DNA of 64,000 nucleotides, taken from assembly GCA_030998015.1 (NCBI GenBank), contig JARWMV010000236.1:1178001-1242000 (forward strand). Reading direction: 5' to 3'. The DNA is from Ceratorhiza oryzae-sativae (taxonomy: Eukaryota > Basidiomycota > Agaricomycetes > Cantharellales > Ceratobasidiaceae). Made by a program: the position numbers and the translations under genes. The notes below the pieces were generated by a model, which had not been told where the DNA came from, did not search any database, and saw only the letters and a list, made by a program, of their open reading frames with translations. Positions 22,351 through 35,524 of the stretch are shown piece by piece (position 1 is the first letter of the stretch; every line of letters starts with the position of its first letter).

Positions 22351-25300
22351 TCATAGTACTTCCTTTGGCCATACAGCATCAACCAACTTCATGAGGGTAT
22401 CCCTTCCTCCTAGTTCATCGGTGTAATAGTTAGGGTTACTTTTCAGCCGCCTCCTCAAATATGTATGCCCTAACACATCCATCATATCTTGCGGCGATTG
22501 GATCAGCCCAGCGTCAACCATCCCTTTTATCCACTTTGAGAGCACCATGAAATCCCCTTCCATAAGCTCGGACTCTAGGGGTAGCCCCTCGTTCAAAAAC
22601 CGCAGATATGTCTCTCGATCCTCTCCTTGACACATTAATACAAACGATCCTGGTCGCCCCGGCCGAACCGCACGGCTCTGCATTCGCATGACTTCGCCCA
22701 GAGTGTAGTTTCGCAACTCCCGGCTGGTGCCTCCCGGGCTAATCTGTATGTACTGCGTACTCATCACGATCACCCGCGCAGCTCGAACTGGAATCGACCA
22801 ACACGTTTCTCGTGGCGCGACAAGAACTCGAACCGTTCCCTCAGCATACAGTTCTAGGACAAGCTGTTGGTCGCGTTCGCTCATCTGGTGATGATATATT
22901 CCAATACCGTGTGAGAGCCCATCTGCAAGCTCGGGGTTTTCGAGTCGGGCTACGATCGGCTCGATCCCATCTGGCGTCACGCCGCTTCCTAGGAACCCAA
23001 GAGCATTGAAGTCAACCCCACATAGCCTGACTAGGTCGTTCACGACATTCTGGCAGAGACCCTGCGCAGGAACAAACACGATGCCGGTCTCTTCCGCCAC
23101 GATCGCCCTCAATGCAGAATAGGTAGGTTTGGCCATTGCACGAAGTAGAGCAGATGAATGTGGTATTGAAAACGACTGTGTACCGGTTGTAAGTTCTTGC
23201 TCCCGATCGCCTGGTCGGAAGGTGAAGTTCCCCCGGGGAGGTACAGCAAGCCAGGATGCAACATCGGTTGTATCCGTCAGTGAAGAGCTTATTCCAATCA
23301 AACGTATTGGGATCATCTGAGTCGCGTGCCGTATAAGAGCGACAGCAAGTTCGTATTCCGCGTCGAGTGATTCAAGTGACTCGAAAACAATGGTACCTAG
23401 TGCGCGCATGTACGTGCTCTTAGAAAGAGTTTGTCGAGTATCCCGAACCCATTCTAAGAACTTCGATGGTGTGATCACCTGGACGCGGCCCGCTTGGCTG
23501 AATTGAAGACTCTTTGCCCCAGCCAGTGAGGCACTTGCTCCAAGCTCTCGAAGAGACGAAACGAGCCGTAGCGCATCCCGTCTTCGAGGAGCAAAAATCA
23601 AAACGCCTGGTGAAGATGTTCCACATGTTTTGCTGAAGCGTAGTTTTGTTAACATAGTATGTGGTCTCGCCTGCAGGCCACCTACCAAACCGCAGTCAAC
23701 ATAATAGTCGACTTCCCATTTGCTGTTGGCCCAGCCAGAAGAATGTTCTGACTGCTCTGAACCAGTGAATAAAAAGCCTGAGTCTGCATACCGTTCAACA
23801 CTTTAGCTCCCCAGTCCTGTAGTCCGACTTCCAACTGAGGACTAGAAAGCACCGTCAGCGGAAGGAAAGGCAGATCCAAAACTGGTGTTGATGGATCGCC
23901 TGCTTTCGGAGATGTAATACCCTCCAAGGAGACAGAGACTTCTTCAACGGCCCCGATCCACCGATCGGATATTAGGCAAACAGTCACCGATTTGGTCGCC
24001 CCGTAACCGCCCGAAGTGGAATCATGAATTCAGAGCGCAGAACGTTGGAGGACCCAAGAGTCCATTGTGTCCTAGTAAAATGGTCCTTGCCCCGTCGAGG
24101 TGTATTGTTTTGGGATTGATCATAGCTTTTGTCTTGGCCTTGGCTCTGACCTTCATTTTGATTGCGAGTTGGGTTTTGGCCTTGAATCGGAGCTTGGCTC
24201 CTGGGGGGGAGGAAAGCCACCCGAGTGAATTGTAGAATCTTGCTTCCTTCCTCGTCCTGGACCCACAGCCAAAATGGTTCTCGATTCGCGTGGTTTTTAC
24301 TCCATTCAAACTTCCGGGTAGCGTTTACTTCGATCCGGAGTAACTCTGGTGTTAGAGGACGTACTCGCACTGAAAGCTCTGCACTTGGGAACTGTTTGGC
24401 TGCTTTGAGCAAAGCAGCACCATGATCACGGTTCATATGAATTAATTCCCCTAGAGTTTGCGCGCTGTGCTGAGCAAGTTCCGCGGGTGTATATTCGTCG
24501 GCCCACTGTGTCAGGTTGTGGAGTACCTCGGGACGAAGATCTTTTCTAAATTGCTCCATCGGGTTGACGAACGGCCACATACGCTTCTCGACAGCGAGTG
24601 ACATGTGGGCAAGGTTAGCCGCAGTTGAGGCGTATTTACGACTGACAGAAATCTCAAGCAAAGCGCGAATGATTCTGCCCCCGTTCTGCAAGTCCCGATA
24701 TTTTGGTATGGTAAGTTCGAAATGACGGGGGAGGGGCAGGACACCAACCTGAGCCACGTAAGCCATGTCTGATACCAGAGCAAAGTCTTGTGGGTGGTAG
24801 TTCGAAATATATGCTTGAAGTAAAACGTTGACCTTGCCGTCAGTCGTGTCCACAGGGCTTGGTTTGCGCTCTCCCCTATCTTTGTCGCCGCTGCCCTTAG
24901 CGTGTGGTTTCTCGCCACCGCCAACTCCAACGCGACGATTAGCCGTGTCCTCCTTTAGCTTTATTGAAGTCCGAAGGGCTAGTTATTTTATATTGCGTGT
25001 AAGAGGATGTGATAGGTGCTTACCGGTTCCGGAAGTTGGCATGGAACTAAGTCCTTGTTCTTCAATGTAGCGTCCAACTCATTTAGCTCGTTCTCTCGTA
25101 CTTGAATTTGCGAGAACTAGACCGAGGTTCAACATTAATTATCAATCGTAGCTTGTATCATACCTCCGTGCTCTTGCTCAGCATAACGAGCAGATCGCTC
25201 TCCGACATTCTAGGCTTGAACATCTAGGCCAATGATTTGAGAGGGGTGCCATAGACGAATATATGATACATACTTGGTTGTAGACCTCAACGCTAGCGTG

Positions 25301-28300
25301 GCGTATGTAGTATTTGGCGGCAATCAATCCAAGGTCGCTAATGGTTAATTCTTCAGTTTTTTCGTGAAAAATATCATCCCAGCTGCAGCGAGTTTTCTGG
25401 CCGCACTCGTAGCTAGTTCATTACGCCGGCCAACCAGTTGTGGGTCGTCCTGCAGCATGTCGCGAGTTATGCCTACAACGAGAATAAATTTTAAAAAACC
25501 CACGTAAAGCGAAACAAACTTGCCATAATGAAATGGATTCTTGCGCATACGGACATGCAAGTACGTGTATCCCAGCCAAGAAACCGCTTCCTGCACATTT
25601 GATACGGTCCCGAGTGCAATTTCCGCGTTCAGTGAGTCTACAATGCCTGAAACTAGTCTGTTGGGCGTGAGCTATATGCAGTTTTATCCACAGCGATCTT
25701 CCTACTTTGATTCTATAGGATGCTGGAGGTGCACAATTCTTTCGTGAGCTTTCACTCAACGAGGACTAAAATCAACGCATACCTGAGACGTTATTGCGCT
25801 AAGATAATGTTCCAGCTTCTCCTCGGCCGTACAAATGTACCCTACCCCACTGGATTCCATGCCCGGGCGACCAGCTCGCCCGAATATCTGGAAAGTGGTT
25901 GGTTAAGCTCCCGCAAGAACATATCCTGGAAAGCTATACCTGCAAGACGTCCAAGACTGAAAGGTCCACAAATGTTCCTCTGTTGCTGTCGTAAACTTGT
26001 GTACCTTTGATAATCACTGTATTTTTCAGCCAGTTAGTACATCCGTCCCAAATCATGTTTCTGACTACTCGCCAGCATGTGCTGGAAGGTTAACACCCCA
26101 AGCAAGAGTAGCTGTACAGCATAACACCTATCGCAAATGTTATTCGAGTTCTTTTGAAAGATACCCGTACCGACCTTGATCGCACGAGCCTCAAACATTC
26201 TCTCCATCATGTTTCTATCAGTCCGTAGCATACCAGCGTGATGGATCCCAAACCCGTCATCAAATAGTTGTTTCATCTCCCTGTTTTTCGATCCTCCGAT
26301 CTCATTCCTGAAGGATCGGAACTGAGGATGATCCATGCAAGAGAACTGATCCAAGGATTCTGCGAGTGTCGCGGCTTCCTTGAGTGCCAGGGCGGCCCTG
26401 ACAGTGTCTTTCCGGGCATGAACAAATACCATGACCTGGTGACCCTCTTGCACTAGCTCGGAGACCTTTTCAAAAGTAACTTCGTCTAGGTTCTTCCTGG
26501 CCTGGGGCGAACCCGCCTTTCCTTTTATTCCCAAGAAGTGTTGTTCCAACGGGACCGGGCGAAAAGAACTGTCGAAGTAGAACAGCCCCCGTTCCAAGTT
26601 CGCACTTCGTAAAAATAAATTTGAGTATATGCGCATGATGTCACTACTCAACGACTCACCCAACGAACTCTGCGACATCAACGTAATTGGGGAGTGTTGC
26701 GGATAAGCCGACCACACGGATAACCGATTGGGAAGACTCCACCTATGATAAAGCTTAACATCAGCTGTTTGCGTTTGATTTTTTGGCGTCAGGAATCACT
26801 TGTCTAAGCGTTCTTGCAATAATAGTTTCAATCACAGCACCTCGCTCGTCATTCAGCAAGTGAATCTCATCAATAATCAATAGCTTGATTTTCTGGAGGA
26901 GCGATAAGCTACTGATTCAGAATTCCTCAAGTTAGCTTACCGCGGCTAGTTCTCCTTCGCCCGTGGGTTTTCGGGTCACCACATCCCATTTTTCAGGAGT
27001 TGTAACAATTATCTGTGTCTCGTCAATCTCCGCCTTGGTTAGTTGCATATCACCTAAATGTATTATTAGACGGTATAGCAGTACATAACTATTGAGAGCT
27101 TTACCTGTCAACTCGCGCACTTTAATCGAGAGCCATTTTAATCGTTTGCCGAGCTTCCTGACTATCTCTGCAGCCAAGGCCTTCATCGGCGCACTACACG
27201 AAACAAGTTATCAACAACCAAAAGACTTCCAAGTGTATAGGCCCGCACACATAGATGATCTTGAATGCGTTCTTATCAATATCCTGCGGATTGGCTTTAT
27301 TTGGTATGTGTTGATCAAGTACTCGAAGGATAGTAAGCATGGCAACATCAGTTTTACCCTACCGAGTCATTAGAATTACTGTAAGCACATCGTCTATCAC
27401 TTACAGCACCAGTAGGCGCTGGAAATCTATCAGCAGAGGCAAGATGAGGTGTAGCATCTGGTTACGTACCACAGACCAACATATTCTCATTCGTGGTATA
27501 GGCAGTTGGATATACAATCGATTGGATCCTGTTGAGAGATTTGTATCCCTAACAAGTCCTAGTCTAGCCAAGATAGTAACAATGCAATCGATATACGTAC
27601 CGGAAAGCATCCTCCCGCCAACGCGTCCAGCTCGTGAACAGGAATAAGTTTCTCATTCGTCCTAGGTGGGACAGTTTTTGCAGGGGGTATTATGACCTCT
27701 TGGTATTGCTAGACAAACATGTTGGTTGATAATTTGTGCGAAAATATTTGGCACGAAAATACCTCATATGTGTTCCGTTGCGATCCAAGAGGCAAAGTGA
27801 ACTTCGATCCAAACATGGAGAGAATATTTCCGTGTACATTGGAGCCCGAGGTGTAGACATGTGGATATGTTGGACCATCCATGATCTATAAAATGATTAG
27901 AAACCTATATAGCTATTCACCACTACGACATACCGCGGTTCTAGTAAATAAGGGTCGATCCTCGTTGGCACGTAGGGTTTCTTGCATGCGCAACTTTGCC
28001 TCTTCCGCTGTGAAATTTATTTGACCCTCGTCTGTTCAAGTTTGCGAGCCGAGTGCGATGAGGAGCGATTGCATATACCTGAGAAAATGCACTCACCAAG
28101 CTCTCCCTCAATCTTTTTATATCGTTTTTGTTTCGGGGGGATAGCGCCGGTAGAGATCCCGGCAGAGGATCCACCCGCGAGCTGATTTGCTTGAGTTGGA
28201 TTTCATGATATTCGGTCGAGTGGGCTTACCGCGGTCCCAACGTCTTTCCGGTTTGAGAGAATCTCTGTCACAAGATCAAGGTCGTTCATCCCCACTAGAT

Positions 28301-28781
28301 CTACTAAGTAGCCAGAAATATCATCATCAGATCTAGTCGAGAGCAACTGGTCTCCCAATGAATCCAGGAGCGATTGGAGGTGGGGTAAACTAGAGCGTGT
28401 CAGACACTAAGACACGGAGACACAATAATCCTTACTTCCTAAGCCGGGCGACCACAGCGCCCACCCTGGTTCGCCATATTCGATTTTGCCGGATCGAGAT
28501 CCCACGGCCTTTGTCCAAAACTCTCGCACGGCAGAATGGTTAACCTCTTCTTCGCTGACGTTGTTCACGTCGACTATATCTACACTGCATTGTCGGGATA
28601 CGAGTTCAAATACTAGAGTTATGCTTACCTGGACCTGAATCCTCCAAACTTTGGAATACTGAGTAACCCTCGAGAATAGACATATCACCTATGCTCACCT
28701 CAGGGACTCCCAAAGTTCAAGAGTTTTCTCATGCCTCGAGTGATGGGCTAGAGAACTCGAAAGCCCAAGTCTTTGGCTCAT
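22351..28781 (-). CDS. SLH1: Ski2-like tandem-cassette RNA helicase, Slh1/ASCC3 type, C-terminally short
   Basis: Slh1/ASCC3 is the motor of the ribosome-quality-control trigger complex that splits collided ribosomes. The start (ATG at 28781, [20 protein letters not shown]) leads into [20 protein letters not shown] and [13 protein letters not shown], typical of Slh1. Cassette 1 is intact: APTGA|GKTD (Walker A split by an intron near 27376-27418), [12 protein letters not shown] (DEIH), and [15 protein letters not shown] (motif VI), then a winged helix ([15 protein letters not shown]). A Sec63 domain fills about 25.1-24.0 kb. Cassette 2 is present but degenerate: [27 protein letters not shown] in place of the DExH box, and [14 protein letters not shown] at motif VI. 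The protein ends with the second winged helix ([14 protein letters not shown]) and has no second Sec63 domain. About 20 short introns are inferred; only some boundaries were fixed. Confidence 0.88.
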
Positions 28782-29051
28782 TGTTGAGTAGGAATGCTGC
28801 AGGTGCAATTGTGAATGTTGAGCTTGACTGCAAATAATCTGGTGGCGGTGGTGCACAAACGGAGCCGAAGCATGTAATCTTTGACTCAATTGGCCGCCAC
28901 GTGAGTCGGGCAAGATATTTTTCTGCTAAATTTACATGCAGAGTCAAGATACAAATCTGAATTTGATACAAGCGTAGGGGAACAAAGACGAATCCAAGGA
29001 ATAAAGACAGCAAACGCGGAAAACCGTAGAACAAAGAATGGATATAGGGCA
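28782..29051. promoter_or_regulatory. Promoter region of the SLH1-like helicase
   Basis: This 270-base stretch between the transcription factor stop and the helicase start must hold the helicase promoter and the regulator 3' end. Minus-strand ORFs here run into the helicase N-terminus but have no ATG-linked domain beyond it. No TATA element stands out. Confidence 0.35.
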
Positions 29052-31626
29052 TCAAATCAATGCGCGGGCACTCCCGTCGTATAGGAACATGTTCCAGGCG
29101 TCTCCATCCAGCCCGAGCGATGCGCTCCACATGGCTTCTTCGGATGAGTTTTGTGGGTATGGGGATGGTTCGAATTGTTGAGGACCGAAACTACTTTGGA
29201 CTGACATATGAACAGGTTCAATCGGTCGGCTTGTGGTGGCGTTTGGAGGTGAGAGCGAGGCACTCCATGATTGTGACGGCGAGTCTCCACTCGCAGAACG
29301 GCTGGCAAGTCGCGAGTCATGACAAGGAATTGCCAGACGGCGGACGAGGGCTAAACAGTTGTCTCGTTGCTTATCATCAACTTTACGCATGGATCCATCA
29401 TGGTACAGTGGAGCGAGCGTTTGCAAGATTCGCAGTGCTTGGTCAGCAATGGGGATATCGATCCGCAGACTCTCAAGTGCGGTTACCACTCGTTGGATGT
29501 TCGACCTGAACATGGCGGTCCCAGGCTGGTCGGGTTTCCCTGTATAGCGGAGTCAAGCAAATCTAACACGTGAAGTTTTAACGCACTTACAGATCAGCAA
29601 GAAAATAAAGGAAGTCGCTGCTGCGAATAGGTGGAACGGACCCCATGATATGTGGCCGGGCACAGCAATGAGAGAGTTGGACATAAAGTCTGGACGCGAG
29701 GTAGTCAACAAGTGAATGAGCTTGTCGGCTGCGACAATTGACGCGTCGTAACTGGCAGCTGTGCGCGCGTCTTTCCTGATTCTGCGGCGTAGTGTATGGC
29801 CGGTGGAGTGTAAATTTGATATGATATGCCAGCGCTCGTATGCATAGACTCTGCACGCCAAGGCGAATGGAGGGGAGCGATTGAGAGGATAGCATGCTAG
29901 CAAGATGGTAGTCATCAACGTTCATGTCGTGTGGTAGCTGCCTAAACCAAGCCTCGAGCTCTCGGTCATGAGCGAGTATGCGATCATACGAGACTGGGCG
30001 ACAGGAAGTGGCATCCGTCATTACATCACCCAGTATCAATGTCAGCTTGAACTGATGAAGGTAGGGAAGCGTTTGGTTGGTCGCTGCGCTCACAGCGGGG
30101 TCCGTGACATCCTCCATAGGAAACATAGTATCAAAATGCGAGTTGGATATCGAAATGGGCCGCCCGAAAAGGAAGGCTTGCCACCTGTAGATTGTCAATA
30201 AACGTTCATCGACTAGTTTGAGTTGAACTAACCTCTCAAGCTGAAGGACATTCCACCAAGCCCAACGTCTGCGCTCTATCTGCTCTTTACTCAACCTCCA
30301 CTTTCCGGGATCACGGTGAAGGCCCAACGAGAGCGCAATGCTCATCACCTCCCCCCGAATAGTCCAAATTTCTTCGCAGTCAACTTTGGATATGGAAAGG
30401 TAACCAGCTCGTAAGAGATGAAGCTCGACAAGTTCCATAGTAGGCACTTTGGGACCGCTGGTGCGCTGGCGCTCAAGAGCAACAGTGCTGTTTTCATAGT
30501 AATCGTCCCCGAGCGAGGGGTTGGCATGCAGCTGGGCGGCGAGGGGATGGGATCTTGGCAGATAATGCAACGAAATAGCCAATACGACGAAGAGGATTGA
30601 CACGGTCAAGTGGTCCGTACAAGTCGATATTTTGAAGCGCGTCCAGGATGTTTGCAAAGAGGCTTGGTTCAGGTACCTGTTGAGCCAGGTGCAGTTCTCA
30701 AAATAGTGTTTGAGAAGGCCATCAACCACGGCAACATCGGGCAGTTTGGCGAGCAGATCGAGATTCTGCCGTACGTCCAACGAGCAGCTCGCAGCACCGC
30801 TTTCATCCGGGGAGGTTTCGGTTGGTACTGTTCCGCCCTCGAACACGCCGTTCGATTGGGACATATACTAGATTGGGTGCTCATGAGCCAGCGCTCGTGC
30901 CACGCTGGGTTGTCAATCAACTTACCCTGAACGATAAGAGCGGACTGGCCGCACTAGTCGGCCCCACATACATGCCGCCTTCCATGGCTGGTAGGTTGTT
31001 GGTTGATTCGCCCTCGTTTGTTGGCGTTGATGCAATTTGGGAAGGACTGTGCCCGTTGGTCGCCGTGCCGTTGGTCGTGGTTGCCCCAGGCGCCAGGCCA
31101 GAGTTTGCATGGCCTTGGGGTGTGATTCCGTGGCGAGTTAGGTGCGCCTCGAGAGCAGCGAGGGATTGACGGATACGGGCAATCTCGGCGTGTGGGTCAC
31201 CATGAGGGCTAGAGTCGGGGTGGTTACCATTGGGCAGCGTACCCTGGTGCAAGTCGCACTTACACATCGAGCACAGTGTCTGGGCCGTTGGTGTGAGGTG
31301 TCGCAACGTGGTCGCTCAGTGCAGAGTCGGGGTAACAGTGCGCGACGGTCCCCCGCAGAACACATCCCGAGCAGGGCCGCCCCCGGTCGCATTTCAGCTT
31401 GCTGGCTCGGCAGGGGTCGCAGTTGATGGCCTTTCGCGACCGCTTGGGTGGGCGCTGGCCGTCTAGGTCTTGCGATGCGCTTCGGGCGTGGGGGGTAACG
31501 GCGGGGCGGACAGCCCCAGGGTCGGGCTTGGTATGCGTCGTCTGCAAGGCGCATCAGCAGCAGTCTACAGCCCGGAACAGGCCAGTTGCTCACCTGCGGG
31601 GTCGACATGATGTCCTTGATGTCCAT
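29052..31626 (-). CDS. Zn2Cys6 fungal transcription factor with MHR domain
   Basis: This is a nuclear DNA-binding regulator of the Gal4 class. The first exon starts at 31626 (MDIKDIMSTPQ) and is spliced at an intron of about 50 nt (31544-31593) to TTHTKPDPG. The binuclear zinc cluster follows basic residues: CDPCRASKLKCDRGRPCSGC and a final Cys after VLRGTVAH, that is C-x2-C-x6-C-x5-C-x2-C-x8-C. Next comes a possible short coiled coil (AEIARIRQSLAALEAHL) and a Thr/Asn-rich linker. The middle-homology region (fungal TF MHR, roughly 30.8-29.9 kb) shows LLKHYFENCTWLNRYL, REVMSIALSLGLHRDPGKWR-type helices and RRWAWWNVLQLERL. The C-terminus (29513-29052) is Ser/Pro/Gln-rich and may activate transcription. 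No nearby metabolic cluster suggests its targets. It is similar in style to regulators of carbon or stress genes, but I cannot name an ortholog. Confidence 0.9.
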
Positions 31627-31969
31627 CGGAACGGGCTTGGGCGCAGTTGCTGGGGCGCTCAGCGACAGAACAGTCGGGGGAGACAGGCAGCAGAATCGCC
31701 GAAATATAAACGCTACCAGCGGAGCAACTCGGTCTTGTAGCCCTAAAGGAACAGGTCAGGCCAATCACAACGAAGCCAGTCGAAGCTGGCAGATCAGTAG
31801 TCCGTGAGCACGATGCACGATGGTGGTTGCGCTTTGCTGACTGATTTGTGGTATTGCAAATATTTACAAATAGCACAACAACAGCTTCCTCTCACATCAA
31901 ATCAGTCTCACGGGATCTCAAGTTGATATACAAAACTGTCATGAAATAAATAGGGGATACATGTTCCAG
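31627..31969. other. Intergenic region between NOP58 and the Zn2Cys6 regulator
   Basis: This region lies between the NOP58 3' end and the regulator start. It contains CAG/CTG-rich words and AT-rich tracts near 31860-31950 that could serve as terminator and promoter. No supported ORF. Confidence 0.35.
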
Positions 31970-34097
31970 TTACCCAGACTTCTTTTTCTGGAACGCCCGT
32001 GCTGACATTAGAACACATCAGATATCGCGTACGTTACTACTGACCTTTTTCTCCGGGGACTCTCCATCGTCCACCCGCCTTTTCTTGGGCTTCTTCTCAG
32101 CTCCGTTGGACGCTTCAGTTTCGGCCATCTCCTCTGCGACGGCGGCGACAGCAGCAGCAGCAGCCTTTTTGGCCTCCTTTTTCAGGCGCTTCCTCTCTTT
32201 CTTGGCTGCCTCTTCATCCATATCTTCTGTTGCTGGCGCAGCCATTTCCACTTCGGCCGCTTGTTTTTCGGCCTTCTTCGCACGTTTTTCCTCCTTCGCT
32301 TTCTTCTTCTCGGCCTTTGCTTTTCGTCGTTGCTCCTTCGCATCCGACACGGCCTCGACCGGCTCGGGTGCTCGCTCCGTTGGGATGGGGTCGAGATCCA
32401 TCTTGTCCGCGCCAACAGAGTCGGCCGCAGTATTGTACTGCTTGACGCCACCCTTCATCTCAAACTTGGATTGCTTTCGGCTGCCGCTCGCAAACGGTAG
32501 GCTGCCGAGGTCGGCCTGATGTTCCAATGCACGAAGCCTCGACTCGAGCTTCGCGATTTTCGATGCCAATTGCTGCCGCGGTAGCCTCCGACTTTTCATC
32601 GACGTCTGCCAGTGCATCGACGCGAATTGAAAGTGCTGCTTTGGTTGCAACCATGCGGGCCATCTACAAAATGATGTCACAAACAGACGATTACCATATA
32701 CTCAATTGATCCTACCTTTCCCTTAAGTTTTTGAGGGGCCTGGCCAATGAGAGAAGCCTGATACCATAAATCAGTCCGATGAACCCACGACAGATCCTGA
32801 GAGTGCTCACATGGTAGATGAGTCCATACTTTGGCGTATCGTGTTTTGTCTTGAGGGCGCGGAACAACGCCTTCTCAGCTCCAAGGATTTGGACCGTACT
32901 CGCCGGGTGCTTAGCCAAACTCATCAAACTGCCAGCGTGGCTAATAAGTCTAGCACCAACGAGCTCTCCGACTAGAGCGGTGAGATTAGGAGCAATTGCG
33001 TTCATTCTGTTTCGCAGGTATTCAGCGAGTTGCGTTCGGTACGCAGTAATCGAGATGACTTGGTCGCAGAGAGAGTGGATGTGAGAAATATCAGAGTCGG
33101 ATATCTCGGTGCCCATGCTAATCTCAGCAGCGGCTTTCAGCGTTAGCTCAAGTTCCTCTGGGAGGATAGCAGCCAGCGATGTGGTTGCAGCGTTCGTGCG
33201 GAATCCTGGACATGCGCATTAGGATGTGTTTGCGTACCCAAGGAAATATACTTGCCCATTTCACGAACAACTTTTGCATATGCAAGATTGTCCGAAATGA
33301 TTTTGGCCATCTCAGGGAAATGCCATCCATACCATTCCTTTGGGAGCCGGTCAGTGGGAGTTATCATAGGATGCATAAATGCTCACCTTTACTCGCATAG
33401 AATAAATATTGATTTCCTTGTCCAAATCGTCCAAAAGAGCAATGGCTTGGATAACCATGGTGTCGACCTTGTCAGGTGAGAATTTTAATTTGAACCTGGT
33501 TGGACGTAAATCGTAGATTATCAGAAATGGGGATCGACACAAACCTAGACAACGAATGCGAAAGACCGAGGCTCATTGTAGAAAGGTCGGTAGGGTCGAG
33601 GCCATCCAAAAGCGAAGAAAGCTGGCTGCGAATGCCGCGGAACAAATCTTGTCGATTCTCCGGAAACAACTTGGACTCCGAGCTTCTTCGCAATTGCACC
33701 ACCTAGAGATGCATTGGGCTACTATGCCTCTATCCACGATATTCGAGCGCACCTAGTTTGGGCTCAATCACAGCCAGAGACTCCTTTCCTTTTCCCTTGT
33801 CGACAACCTGGTCTTGGAGGAATTGCTTCAACCCTTTTGAGACCTTGCCTTCCTGCAGAGCAGAAATGTCCTCGACAGCCATTGCAGTAGAAGTAAAGCG
33901 ATGGATTGCCTTGAGCTTTAGCCTATGTGCGTATTTGAATACTAAACTACTGGGCTTCAGAACTAGTTCTGTACTCACAACTTATTGGCACCCTTGGGTG
34001 TCTCGAACTCCTTCCAAACATCACCAGCGGTAAGCTTGGCCTCGTCCGTCAGTTTGAACAGACAGAAACCAAGCGATGTTTCGTATAGAACGAGCAT
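31970..34097 (-). CDS. NOP58: Box C/D snoRNP core protein Nop58
   Basis: Nop58 is a core protein of box C/D snoRNPs that guide 2'-O-methylation of rRNA in the nucleolus. The N-terminus [20 protein letters not shown] followed by [14 protein letters not shown] is diagnostic, as is [20 protein letters not shown]. Later exons hold the coiled coil and Nop domain: [52 protein letters not shown] and the helix [19 protein letters not shown]. The C-terminus is a Lys/Glu-rich ([23 protein letters not shown]) tail as expected for Nop58. Short introns split it into many exons. The last exon is uncertain: one reading ends at 32018, but splicing near 32043-31998 gives a basic tail (RAFQKKKSG) stopping at 31970, which is more like the family. 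Confidence 0.94.
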
Positions 34098-34282
34098 TTT
34101 ATGTTGGCAGACTTTAGTGTTTGTCCGACCGGGGGTAACAAGGAGGTATAAGGAGAGTGTGCAATGAAGTCCAATTAATTTTTTGAACCGGAGGAGCCCG
34201 GCGCTTGACCCAATGAGGAACGTGACGTAACCCTAGTTGTCCCGTATTTGGCGAATAATCTGGGTAACAAAGCCACAAACTA

Positions 34283-35277
34283 TTACATGTCCTCAGACTC
34301 ATTAATACTCTCTAACAATATCCGTAGAACCCTCTGTTGTCTTTGCAATGCTGCTTTATCAGAAGTCACAAACATGCAAGGGACACCCAATGCCTCCATC
34401 TCCTTTTGTTGTTTGGTTCGTTGACCGTCCCATGCGACGAGTACTCGATTTAGATGAAATTTCTTCAAGTCCGCTGCAAGCTGCGAAGCCAATTCCTGCT
34501 CAAAATAGACGCCATGAGCGTTTCTAGCTACCACTTGCAGAAGGGTACAACTTACTTCGTTGTCCTTGTCGCTTAGCGGTACCCCAATTATATTTGCCCT
34601 AAACAAGCCATAAAAAGGGCTACAAGCATCCTCTGAGATAGATATATCACATACCGGTTTCGGGCGTACACAACCCTCTTGTCGTGTTTGTTCAATATCT
34701 CCTGTTGATCTGAATACAGGTTTTGTTCTAACAGGTTCTGGCGATCCTGCATCTAAGATCATTCGCTCGATTAATACACAATGATAGAAAAGGTCACGCT
34801 CTCACGTTTTTCAATTGTTTGCGAGTTCGGTGCGTTGAACCAGTCTCGATATGTGGGGGAGCGCCTGCTGGACAGTCATATACCGTAAATCCAAGCCTGG
34901 CGATTCACTAGAGCCAGTTTGAGCATCCGTCCCGAGCTCCCGCCCTTCACTTTCGCGCACGATGGGCGCGCGAGGTGGCACAGTTAGTCCATTTGAAGCT
35001 GCGCCGGGATTCAACTTGGACAAGAGTTCAAACACGCTTGGGGTAGAGGAAACCTGAGGGGCATTGTTCACGGAGGTACCAAGAGACGAATTTTCAGGTG
35101 GTTGGGCTGGTTGCGAGCTGGTATTGGGTGCTACGGTATTCTGAAACGCAGATGAATTTTGAAGCTGGGCCAGCAGCTCGGTGATGCGAGTTGCGTCCTT
35201 TACTTGGCAATTTTAAGATACAAACGGAGTTGAGTAAGATAACAACGCATGCTAGAGCTCGGCCTCACATAGCTCAT
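34283..35277 (-). CDS. Protein with anticodon-binding-like domain (NCOA5-like)
   Basis: A short first exon (ATG at 35277, MSY) is spliced near 35268 to a Gln/Ser/Asn-rich region (LLAQLQNSSAFQNTVAPN), followed by FELLSKLNPGAASNG. The C-terminal domain contains HGVYFEQELASQLAADLKKF, LNRVLVAWDGQRTKQQKEME and GVPCMFVTSDKAALQRQQ. This alternating helix/strand pattern resembles the HGTP anticodon-binding fold seen in NCOA5-like proteins. The exons lie at about 35277-35269, 35210-34811 and 34762-34283. It ends in acidic INESEDM. There is no catalytic synthetase domain, so an RNA- or nucleotide-binding adaptor is more likely than a tRNA synthetase. The family call is from pattern only; I am not sure of it. 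Confidence 0.6.
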
Positions 35278-35524
35278 AGTGGACACTGTGTCTGAAGGAC
35301 GTCAAACGTGGTAGACAAGGGAAAGCACGCTGGCGCTTGGGTCCGCCATCTAGTAGTTATTCCCAAATAACGTCTATAAATTGTACACGAAACTAACATG
35401 TTGTATTCAATATCTCCAAAAACCGTAAGCCCATTATACACCCGTACCAATCACTGAATACATAGAAACAGAAGAATAAGAGAGGGGGTCACACATAAAC
35501 GAATCACACATAGTTGTTTATAAT
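35278..35524. other. Intergenic region upstream of the anticodon-binding-like gene
   Basis: This region separates the start of the anticodon-binding-like gene from the stop of the large disordered protein. It is AT-rich with poly-A and TATAAA-like words, which fits a promoter for the one and a polyadenylation region for the other. No ORF is supported. Confidence 0.35.

Noticed and set aside
32085..32519. Plus-strand Ser/Phe/Ala-rich ORFs opposite NOP58
   Set aside because: They are the complement of the Lys/Glu-rich NOP58 tail.
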